Position numbers and translations under genes: made by a program
Notes under the pieces: generated by a model
The model's database searches: none
The model's input: the letters and a program-made list of their open reading frames with translations, nothing else
What the model was told of the DNA's origin: nothing
Assembly (NCBI GenBank): GCA_024640585.1
Contig: JAHEEQ010000113.1
Coordinates: 1-6,546, forward strand
Direction of reading: 5' to 3'
DNA from: Micrococcales bacterium
GTDB taxonomy: Bacteria; Actinomycetota; Actinomycetes; S36-B12; UBA5976
DNA length: 6,546 bases
Shown here: in pieces, positions 1-5,966 of the stretch
Position numbering within the stretch: position 1 is the stretch's first letter
Layout of the letters: the number at the start of each line of letters is the position of its first letter

Positions 1-20
1 TAAAAGCTTTTCTGCATAAT

Positions 21-1190
21 GTGCGAAGAATGCCAATCGCTGCATCTTGGACTGGCTTATTGTCAGGCTTGCTAGTTGTTTTTGTTTCAACAACTGGACC
101 GATTGCAATTTTGTACCAAGCAGCTAATGCAGCACAACTATCTCCACAACTAACTAATTCATGGCTTTTTGCAGTATTCCTGGGCTCTGGATTATTTGGA
201 TTAGCCCTAACCTTACGATTTGGAATTCCAATTATCGGTTCTTGGGCGTCAACAACTACCGCGCTGCTAGTTACAGGGCTTGTAGATCACCCATTTTCTG
301 AGGTAATTGGTGCATATATTGGCGCATCTTTACTTCTAATAATTGTTGGATTCTTAGGATTTTTTGAATCTATTATGAAATCGATTCCACACTCAATAAT
401 CATGGCCATGCTTGCAGGTGTCTTATTGAACTTTGGTATAAGAATATTTACATCATCAAGAGTTAATCCCGCACTCGGGCTTTTAATGCTTTTGGTGTTT
501 TATTTAGGAAGAAAACGCAAATGGAAAGCACCCTTATTGGCATCCTTTGCAATTGGACTTTTAGCCGTCATCATTCAGTCTAAAGTTGAATTACCTAAAA
601 TCGCATTTGAAGTTGTGCAACCAGTTTGGACGTCGCCAACTTTTTCAATAGGAACCATTTTTACGTTAACGATTCCAATCTTTTTGATGGTCATGACGAC
701 CCAGAACGCACCAGGTTTGGCATTACTTAAAGCTGTAAATTACAAGGCACCAACTAATCAAATTGTTTATCTAGGTGGAATATTTTCTTTACTTGGAGCC
801 GGGTTTGGTGGTGCTGGAGTTAACTTATCGGCGATGACGGCTACTATTGCAATTTCTCCTGATAGCGATCCTGATCCTAAAACTCGTTATTTCGCTGGCG
901 TGGTTTCCGGTGTCGCTTATTGCGTGGCAGCACTCTTTGCCGGAATTTTTTCATCACTCTATGGTGCATTTCCGATCGAATTAACTTCAATCCTTGCGGG
1001 TCTTGCACTGCTACCTGTCATTACTTCTTCGCTGACAGAATCTTTACTCAAGCAAGAGTTTAGAGATTCAGCAATCGTGACCTTTTTAGTGACGATCTCT
1101 GGAGTTTCGGCCTGGGGAGTAGGCTCTCCATTTTGGGGTTTATTAGCTGGAGTTGTCGTGCACCGTTTTATCGAAAAAGGTCAGGCGTAA
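21..1190 (+). CDS. BenE-family permease (benzoate/H+ symporter-like), start uncertain
   Basis: This is an integral inner-membrane transporter of the BenE family (secondary transport, typically proton-coupled benzoate uptake). The 389 residues are almost entirely hydrophobic, with roughly 10-12 membrane segments, for example near residues 8-30, 50-68, 95-115, 122-143, 169-187, 208-226, 290-312 and 350-382. Family hallmarks visible are GPIAILYQAANAA near residue 26, TTQNAPGLALL at 226-236, the glycine-rich GAGFGGAGVNLSAMTA at 259-274, and DPDPKTRYFAG at 283-293. Length is normal for the family. The start is not settled: GTG at 21 and ATG at 30 are both possible, neither has a convincing ribosome site, and the frame is open leftward to base 3, so the gene may begin outside the window. 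It ends with a tandem stop (TAA TAG). Family membership is secure; benzoate as the substrate is not, since no aromatic-degradation gene lies nearby. Confidence 0.85.
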   Translation: MRRMPIAASWTGLLSGLLVVFVSTTGPIAILYQAANAAQLSPQLTNSWLFAVFLGSGLFGLALTLRFGIPIIGSWASTTTALLVTGLVDHPFSEVIGAYIGASLLLIIVGFLGFFESIMKSIPHSIIMAMLAGVLLNFGIRIFTSSRVNPALGLLMLLVFYLGRKRKWKAPLLASFAIGLLAVIIQSKVELPKIAFEVVQPVWTSPTFSIGTIFTLTIPIFLMVMTTQNAPGLALLKAVNYKAPTNQIVYLGGIFSLLGAGFGGAGVNLSAMTATIAISPDSDPDPKTRYFAGVVSGVAYCVAALFAGIFSSLYGAFPIELTSILAGLALLPVITSSLTESLLKQEFRDSAIVTFLVTISGVSAWGVGSPFWGLLAGVVVHRFIEKGQA

Positions 1191-1252
1191 TAGGACCACA
1201 TAGGCCTCATCGAGCCACGCTTAACCCTTATAAAAATACTTGGGACATGCCC

Positions 1253-1281
1253 TTGACGCCGACTTCTCAGGGGCCTAATAT
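1253..1281 (+). promoter_or_regulatory. Predicted sigma70-type promoter of the 1335-6546 operon
   Basis: A -35 box TTGACG at 1253-1258 (5 of 6 to consensus) is followed by a spacer of exactly 17 bp and a -10 box TAATAT at 1276-1281 (4 of 6). Transcription would start near 1287-1289, leaving a 5' leader of about 47 bases before the GTG start of the flavoprotein gene. It lies in the only large gap of the window, ahead of a tightly packed gene series. No convincing terminator for the preceding permease gene is visible in 1191-1252, so read-through from the permease is possible. Confidence 0.6.
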
Positions 1282-1284
1282 CCC

Positions 1285-1300
1285 TACTTGTATACAGGAC
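1285..1300. promoter_or_regulatory. Putative GntR-family operator overlapping the transcription start
   Basis: The stretch TACTTGTATACAGGAC contains the perfect palindrome TGTATACA (1289-1296), with one further symmetric pair (C1287/G1298). GntR/FadR-subfamily regulators commonly bind palindromes with a GT...AC core of this kind. Eleven consecutive bases, ACTTGTATACA, match the Bacillus gnt operator ATACTTGTATACAAGTAT as I recall it. The site sits just after the -10 box, over the predicted start of transcription, where bound repressor would block initiation. A GntR/FCD regulator is encoded at the end of the same operon, which makes it the natural partner. This is inferred from pattern and position only. 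Confidence 0.55.
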
Positions 1301-1322
1301 GGGATACGAAGCAGAGTAAATC

Positions 1323-1330
1323 AAGGGGGA
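1323..1330 (+). promoter_or_regulatory. Ribosome binding site that fixes the GTG start at 1335
   Basis: The purine run AAGGGGGA ends four bases before the GTG at 1335. There is no ATG in that frame between the upstream stop at 1317-1319 and residue 113 of the protein, so this site supports GTG 1335 as the start of the flavoprotein. Confidence 0.6.
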
Positions 1331-1334
1331 TCGG

Positions 1335-2822
1335 GTGTACCAAAAGCGGGAGTTAGACCAAAGCAGTATTCGCGACCAGTACCTAATCGCACAGGTACAG
1401 CGGGAAATTGCCTCAGTTGTAGGACCGGAAAATGTTAATACCGATGAAGATCTGCTTCACGAACAATCCGCTGATTGGTCTTGGATTTCTCAATATCTCA
1501 AGTACAAGTCCTTGCCTGTGCCAACAGCCGACCTCTATGTCCGTCCTGGAACTCCAGAAGAGGTCGCTGAAGTACTTCGAATTGCTTGCGAATATAAAAT
1601 TCCAGTAATCCCTCGTGGTGGTGGCTCGGGAACACAAGGTGGAACCTTTGCAATCTATGGGGGAATTGCGATGGATCTTCGTCGATTGAATAAGGTCATT
1701 CATATCGATGAAAAATCAATGGTTGTTACAGCTGAAGCTGGAATCGAAGGTCCTGAGTTAGAAAAGATTTTGAATGCAAAGGGTTTGACGATGCCTCATT
1801 ACCCGGGCTCCTTTCACTTTGGCGCAACATTGGGCGGATACCTTGCCGCTCGTGGCTCGGGTGTGGTTTCAACCAAGTATGGAAAAGCTGAAGATCTAGT
1901 TTTGCAGCTAGAAGCAGCGGTCCCACCCGGAAAATTAATTGAAACAATGAAAGTTCCAAGCCATGCATCAGGTCCTGGCATTATTCAGGCAATTGTTGGC
2001 TCCGAAGGAACTCTTGGAATTATTACAAAGGCAACAATGCGAATTGAAAGAATTCCAGAGTCTATGGAGTTTCTTTCATATGGATTTAAAAATATTTCAG
2101 AAGGAATCGAAGCTGCCCGTCGCATCATGACAGATCGTTGGCGTCCTGCAGTTATTCGTTTATACGATGAGGCAGATAGCGCCAAACTTTCTTCTTGGCT
2201 TAATTTAGGAGTAGAAGGTGTTCTCTTAGTAATTATGTGTGACGGAACAAAGATGCTAACTGCTCTTGAAAGCTCTGAGATCGCAAAACTTTGTGAAGCT
2301 GTAGGTGGAAAATCTTACGGACCTGAAATAGGAAAAATGTGGTGGGACGGAAAGTATGAACCGTTTAAGCATGGAAATATTCCAGCACCTCCACAAATCT
2401 TTGGTACCACGGACACATGCGCCCGCTTTGAAGATTTAGAAACAATCTATTGGGCTAAGAAAAAGGCAATAGAAGAGGGTTTTGCTGAATACAAAGCGCG
2501 CTACACAGCTCACTTTTCACACTGGTTTCCTTGGGGCGGAATGATTTACGACCGTTTCTACATAGACAATGGCCCAGAAGATCCACTTGAGGCTATTGCT
2601 CTTCACGATCGAGTTTGGGATGCTGCCATTAAGGCAAGTCTGGACAATGGTGGCTCACTCAATGAGCATCACGGTGTTGGACTTAAGTTAGGGCGCTTCA
2701 TGCGAGCACAGCATGGCGCCGCTTTTGATTTACTCCTAGGAGTAAAGGACGCATGGGATCCGGATGGAATCCTTAATCCAGGAAAACTTGGATTTGGACC
2801 ACCGAAGAACGGGCGTCGTTAG
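1335..2822 (+). CDS. FAD-linked oxidoreductase, VAO/PCMH family, alkyl-DHAP synthase/GlcD-like
   Basis: This is a 495-residue, probably cytoplasmic flavoprotein built from an N-terminal PCMH-type FAD-binding domain (about residues 64-240) and a C-terminal FAD-oxidase domain (about 245-486). Visible motifs are VRPGTPEEVAEVLRIA (69-84), the pyrophosphate-binding IPRGGGSGTQGG (92-103), GATLGGYLAARGSG (163-176), VGSEGTLGIITKATM (221-235), NEHHGVGL (443-450) and the C-terminal DPDGILNPGKLG (475-486). The stretch from GYLAARGSG through ASGPGIIQ to RPAVIRLYD resembles alkyldihydroxyacetonephosphate synthase more than glycolate oxidase subunit D, though the EHHG motif is intermediate. Known relatives either oxidise 2-hydroxy acids or perform the redox-neutral ether-lipid step; in this catabolic setting oxidation of a hydroxy acid or alcohol is the likelier role. 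There is no GlcE or GlcF partner nearby, so the electron acceptor is unknown. Start GTG 1335 is chosen from the ribosome site; the end has tandem stops TAG TAA. Confidence 0.85.
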   Translation: MYQKRELDQSSIRDQYLIAQVQREIASVVGPENVNTDEDLLHEQSADWSWISQYLKYKSLPVPTADLYVRPGTPEEVAEVLRIACEYKIPVIPRGGGSGTQGGTFAIYGGIAMDLRRLNKVIHIDEKSMVVTAEAGIEGPELEKILNAKGLTMPHYPGSFHFGATLGGYLAARGSGVVSTKYGKAEDLVLQLEAAVPPGKLIETMKVPSHASGPGIIQAIVGSEGTLGIITKATMRIERIPESMEFLSYGFKNISEGIEAARRIMTDRWRPAVIRLYDEADSAKLSSWLNLGVEGVLLVIMCDGTKMLTALESSEIAKLCEAVGGKSYGPEIGKMWWDGKYEPFKHGNIPAPPQIFGTTDTCARFEDLETIYWAKKKAIEEGFAEYKARYTAHFSHWFPWGGMIYDRFYIDNGPEDPLEAIALHDRVWDAAIKASLDNGGSLNEHHGVGLKLGRFMRAQHGAAFDLLLGVKDAWDPDGILNPGKLGFGPPKNGRR

Positions 2823-2832
2823 TAACCCCTCA

Positions 2833-2854
2833 GATTCTTTTTGAAAGGAGAATC
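2833..2854 (+). promoter_or_regulatory. Possible hairpin enclosing the ribosome site of the epimerase gene
   Basis: GATTCT at 2833-2838 is a perfect inverted repeat of AGAATC at 2849-2854, and the intervening bases can extend the stem by two U-G pairs and one U-A pair around a four-base loop. The 3' arm contains the ribosome site AAAGGAGA (2844-2851) and ends at the base before ATG 2855. The stem is AU-rich and would be weak. It could make translation of the epimerase depend on ribosomes arriving from the flavoprotein gene, but chance is also plausible. Confidence 0.3.
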
Positions 2855-3754
2855 ATGCATCTATCAATGCACAACTGGATGCGCGCAGAGCCACTCAAGG
2901 TAACTGTCGCACGTCTTGCGAAGTACGGTTATAAGAGCATCGAAATTAGTGGCGAGCCAGAACAGTTCGGGCTCAACGGAAGTAAAGACACTAAACAACT
3001 ACTTGATGACTATGGTCTCAAGTGCTGGGGTTCAGTAACACTGATGCTAGGTGAGCGCAACCTTGTTGCAGCTGATCCAAAGAAGCGTGCAGACTCTGTC
3101 CAATACACAAAGGACTGCATCACAATGGTTAAAGAACTTGATGGTTATGAAATGACTATCGTTCCAGCGACTGTAGGAAAAATTACTCCTGATGCCACAC
3201 CTGATGAAGAGTGGAAATGGGCAGTCGAGAGCATGAAAGAGATTTACGAGCATTCAGAGAAGGCAGGCGTTCGTCTTGCCATTGAACCGCTCAATCGCTT
3301 CGAGACGTACTTCCTTAATCGCGCAGAACAGGCAATGGCCCTTGCGGAAGCAACTGGTCCAAACTGCGGTGTTTGTCTAGACGCCTTCCATATCAATATT
3401 GAAGAAGCTGATCTCTACGAGGCTATCCGAAGCACAAAGGGACGCCTAACAGATTTCCATGTTGCAGAAAATAACCGTATGCCAGCTGGCCACGGCGACT
3501 ACGACTGGAAGAAAGTGATTTCAACGCTGCAAAGCATTGGATACGACGGCGCCCTGACCGCTGAATTCGTAGCACCAATCGATCGCACACCTGCAAATCA
3601 CTATAAGAATGCATTGGAAACTAATTTCGATAATGTTGATATTAGCCCAGAGCAGCTTAAGTTCATCATCGACCATGGTTCAAGTATTCTCACAGAATCC
3701 TTCTACGACTGGCTGGTTGAAGAGAACGCAAAGACACTACTTCCATTGATTTAA
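2855..3754 (+). CDS. TIM-barrel sugar epimerase/isomerase, D-tagatose/D-psicose 3-epimerase-like
   Basis: This 299-residue protein belongs to the xylose-isomerase-like TIM-barrel superfamily. Members use one divalent metal (often Mn2+) to epimerise ketoses at C-3 or to interconvert aldoses and ketoses. The full active-site set of D-tagatose 3-epimerases is visible: metal ligands E144 (in LAIEPLNRFE), D176 (in CLDAFHIN), H202 (in DFHVAENNR) and E237 (in LTAEF), with the second catalytic glutamate E150 and a substrate-contacting arginine R208. The spacings E144-E150, H202-R208 and H202-E237 equal those I recall for the Pseudomonas cichorii enzyme. Length is typical. ATG 2855 follows a strong AAAGGAG site, 32 bp after the flavoprotein. 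By eye the gene uses more C-ending codons than its neighbours, which could reflect higher expression. The fold and metal chemistry are well supported; the sugar or sugar acid is unknown, and a hydroxypyruvate-isomerase-like role cannot be excluded. Confidence 0.85.
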   Translation: MHLSMHNWMRAEPLKVTVARLAKYGYKSIEISGEPEQFGLNGSKDTKQLLDDYGLKCWGSVTLMLGERNLVAADPKKRADSVQYTKDCITMVKELDGYEMTIVPATVGKITPDATPDEEWKWAVESMKEIYEHSEKAGVRLAIEPLNRFETYFLNRAEQAMALAEATGPNCGVCLDAFHINIEEADLYEAIRSTKGRLTDFHVAENNRMPAGHGDYDWKKVISTLQSIGYDGALTAEFVAPIDRTPANHYKNALETNFDNVDISPEQLKFIIDHGSSILTESFYDWLVEENAKTLLPLI

Positions 3755-3774
3755 TCTGAAATCAAATAAAAGTT

Positions 3775-4998
3775 GTGAATAAAACAGTTCTCATTATTGC
3801 GACCTGCGATACAAAGGGGCCAGAGGCCGCTTATATTCGTGATGGTCTCAATAGACTCGGTATCGACACTACGGTGATTGACACTGGAATTTTGGGTGAA
3901 CCGCTAGGAATTACTCCAGATATAACTCATGAAGATTTGGCCATATTTGGTGGCATGACTCTTCATGAGCTACAAAACTCTGGAACTCGTGGCCGTGCGG
4001 TAGATCGAATGAGAACCTTTGTGGTTAATAAAGTCAAAGAGTTATCTGAACGGGGTACAGTCCTCGGCGCTATTGGTATTGGTGGCGCCGAGGGTTCCGT
4101 AATGTCAGCTGGCGCATTAATGCAGTTGCCAATTGGAGTTCCAAAGATTGTCCTTTCTCCCATTGCATCTGGGCGTCATGAATTTGGCCCATTAGTTGGA
4201 ACAAGTGACATGCTTGTTATGCACACCGTGATAGATATTTTGGGTTTGAACCATATTTCAAAAACAATTTATGACAATGCGATTGCGGCTATGTCCGGAC
4301 TCGTTGCAAACGGCCATGAATTAACTATTCCTCCGGCCGGAAGCAAGTATGTGGCTGTCACTATGTTGGGAAATACAACAACAGCGGTGATGGCCTTGCA
4401 ATCAGAGCTTGAAAAAAATGGGTACGAAGTTGTCACATTCCATGCAAATGGTGTTGGTGGACCAGCCATGGAGGAGCTAGCCGAAGCAGGACAATTTGTT
4501 GGAGTCATAGATTTCACGCCATCGGAGATAGTAGGAACTCTTGTAGGTGGAATTCACTACGGTGGAGAGCGCAGAATGAAGCGGGTAGGACCACTAGGAA
4601 TTCCGCAAATTCTCGTCCCAGCCTGTGTGGATTTTTCAGTACACCACACAACATCAATTACAGAAGAGTTTAAAAAACGACCAATTTATGATCACAACCC
4701 CGAGTTCGCACTTGCCAAATGCACAAAAGAGGAAATGGGAAAGATCGGAGCCTACTTTGCAGAATGCGCAAATACTTCGACAGGTCCAATTCGTGTTGTA
4801 ATTCCGGGAGAAGGTTTTTCCATTCCGAACGTTCCAGGCGGAGTTTTTTGGGATCGTGAAGCGGATTCCTTTTTTGAAGATGAGTTACGAAAAAATCTTG
4901 ATCCATCAATTCAAGTTGAAAAATTATCTTTGCACGCTAACTCCAAGGAGTTTGGCGTTGCAGTTGCACATCAATTTCTGTCGATAGTTACCAAATAA
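3775..4998 (+). CDS. Tm-1-like ATP-binding domain protein (UPF0261 family)
   Basis: This 407-residue, probably cytoplasmic protein has the two-lobed layout of the UPF0261/Tm-1-like family, named after the tomato Tm-1 virus-resistance protein whose N-terminal half binds ATP. The N-terminal lobe (about 1-180) begins with VLIIATCDTKGPEAAYIRDGL (5-25) and carries the glycine-rich GAIGIGGAEGSVMSAGAL (98-115). The C-terminal lobe (about 190-405) carries AVTMLGNTTTAV (194-205), FHANGVGGPAME (222-233), DFTPSEIVGTLVGG (246-259) and VPACVDFSV (281-289). Length is full for the family. Bacterial members have, to my knowledge, no firmly established reaction, so none is assigned. The start is GTG 3775, 20 bp after the epimerase; the frame has a stop at 3757-3759 and no alternative in between. 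No good ribosome site precedes it (only ATAAAAG), which suggests coupling to translation of the epimerase gene. Its presence inside this operon argues for a catalytic or ligand-activating step in the pathway. Confidence 0.85.
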   Translation: MNKTVLIIATCDTKGPEAAYIRDGLNRLGIDTTVIDTGILGEPLGITPDITHEDLAIFGGMTLHELQNSGTRGRAVDRMRTFVVNKVKELSERGTVLGAIGIGGAEGSVMSAGALMQLPIGVPKIVLSPIASGRHEFGPLVGTSDMLVMHTVIDILGLNHISKTIYDNAIAAMSGLVANGHELTIPPAGSKYVAVTMLGNTTTAVMALQSELEKNGYEVVTFHANGVGGPAMEELAEAGQFVGVIDFTPSEIVGTLVGGIHYGGERRMKRVGPLGIPQILVPACVDFSVHHTTSITEEFKKRPIYDHNPEFALAKCTKEEMGKIGAYFAECANTSTGPIRVVIPGEGFSIPNVPGGVFWDREADSFFEDELRKNLDPSIQVEKLSLHANSKEFGVAVAHQFLSIVTK

Positions 4999-5019
4999 CG
5001 AGAAGGCTAGAGGAGAAGA

Positions 5020-5940
5020 ATGACAAGTTACATCACGCCCCCACGAAAAGTTCCACACATCACTACTGGAGATGAGGAGTTTCGGAATAAATTTCGTTCA
5101 TGGAATATTGGTGATCTGTCATATGTAGACATAAATGAGTATCTTTCTCAAAAGGATGTCATTCTCGTCCCTATGGCGAGCACTGAACAGCATGGTCCAC
5201 ACCTTCCGTTGTATACCGACACAATCACAGCGGTTGAAGTATCGGCTCGCGTTTCAGAACAGATTGGCGTTTTGCATACTCCGCCTATTTGGACAGGTTA
5301 TTCACCACAACATATGTATGGTGCAGGTCAAGGTCGCGGAACAATAACTGTACGTGCCGAGACCCTTAATAATTTGATGTATGACGTTGCTCGCTCATTG
5401 ATTCACCATGGTTTCAATCGAGTAATTTTTGTTAACGGCCATGGCTCAAATATTAAGGTTGTCGATCCAGTCCTACGAAAGCTTCGGTATGAAACCAATG
5501 CATTAATCGGTTTTGTGAAGCCATATATGGAGCGCTACACAGGCATCTTGGCGGGATTAATGGAGAACCCACCTGAGGAGACCCCTGGTTGGCACTCAAG
5601 TGAGCTTGAAACATCTCAAGATATGGCTTGGAATGACAACCTGGTTCGAATGGAACGCGCTGTAGATACGCGTGCTCACACACCAGAATTCCTACCTAAA
5701 TCCTTCTCGAAGGATGATGGAATGCCTGATGTTGAATTTGAGGGCTATCAATACTTCCAATTCCCTATGGATCACCATGAATTCGTGGATAATGGAATCA
5801 TTGGAAACCCAATGAGGGCCACAAAGGCTAAGGGTGAAGAAGCGTTCCACCGATACAGCTCCCATGTATCTAAGGGCGTCCTGGAATTAATGAAGGTCCC
5901 TGTTAATGTTAAGAACCGGGAATTCATTAATAGAGTTTGA
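5020..5940 (+). CDS. Creatininase-family metal-dependent amidohydrolase
   Basis: This 306-residue protein belongs to the creatininase fold family, which includes creatinine amidohydrolase, the deformylase ArfB and the mycofactocin peptidase MftE; members hydrolyse C-N bonds at a two-metal site. The metal-binding signature is clear: E56 and H58 in STEQHGPHLPLYTD with D67 eleven residues after E56, H141 in FVNGHGSN (137-144), and E195 in WHSSELETS (191-199), which corresponds to the HAGE-x-ETS motif of family members. About 35 N-terminal residues precede the usual start of the domain. ATG 5020 follows a strong site AGAGGAG (5009-5015), with AGAAGG (5001-5006) ahead of it, 21 bp after the Tm-1-like gene. 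No mycofactocin or riboflavin/F420 genes are adjacent, so MftE or ArfB roles are unlikely. In the operon it probably opens an amide, lactam or lactone of the substrate; which one is not known. Confidence 0.85.
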   Translation: MTSYITPPRKVPHITTGDEEFRNKFRSWNIGDLSYVDINEYLSQKDVILVPMASTEQHGPHLPLYTDTITAVEVSARVSEQIGVLHTPPIWTGYSPQHMYGAGQGRGTITVRAETLNNLMYDVARSLIHHGFNRVIFVNGHGSNIKVVDPVLRKLRYETNALIGFVKPYMERYTGILAGLMENPPEETPGWHSSELETSQDMAWNDNLVRMERAVDTRAHTPEFLPKSFSKDDGMPDVEFEGYQYFQFPMDHHEFVDNGIIGNPMRATKAKGEEAFHRYSSHVSKGVLELMKVPVNVKNREFINRV

Positions 5941-5966
5941 CACAAAAGTTTTTGAGAGAGGTTCAA

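Noticed and set aside
2..11. Palindrome AAAAGCTTTT at the left edge
   Set aside because: It is a short AT-rich palindrome without a GT...AC core or an associated promoter in view, so it is easily chance.
1191..1252. Possible terminator after the permease gene
   Set aside because: Only short pairings such as AGGCCT and GGC/GCC are present, with no strong GC stem followed by a T-run, so no terminator is called.
1133..1438. Open frame of 101 residues bridging the permease end and the flavoprotein start
   Set aside because: It overlaps two well-supported genes in another frame, covers the promoter and operator, and its translation is low-complexity-like with no recognisable domain or ribosome site.
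5135..5347. Plus-strand open frame of 70 residues inside the creatininase-family gene
   Set aside because: It lies in another frame across the metal-binding motif region of a secure gene and has no ribosome site or recognisable product.
5020..5940. Creatininase-family gene as mycofactocin mftE or as deformylase arfB
   Set aside because: No mycofactocin precursor, radical SAM maturase, or flavin/F420 biosynthesis gene lies nearby, and the HAGE motif is altered to HSSE, so a specific symbol is not justified.
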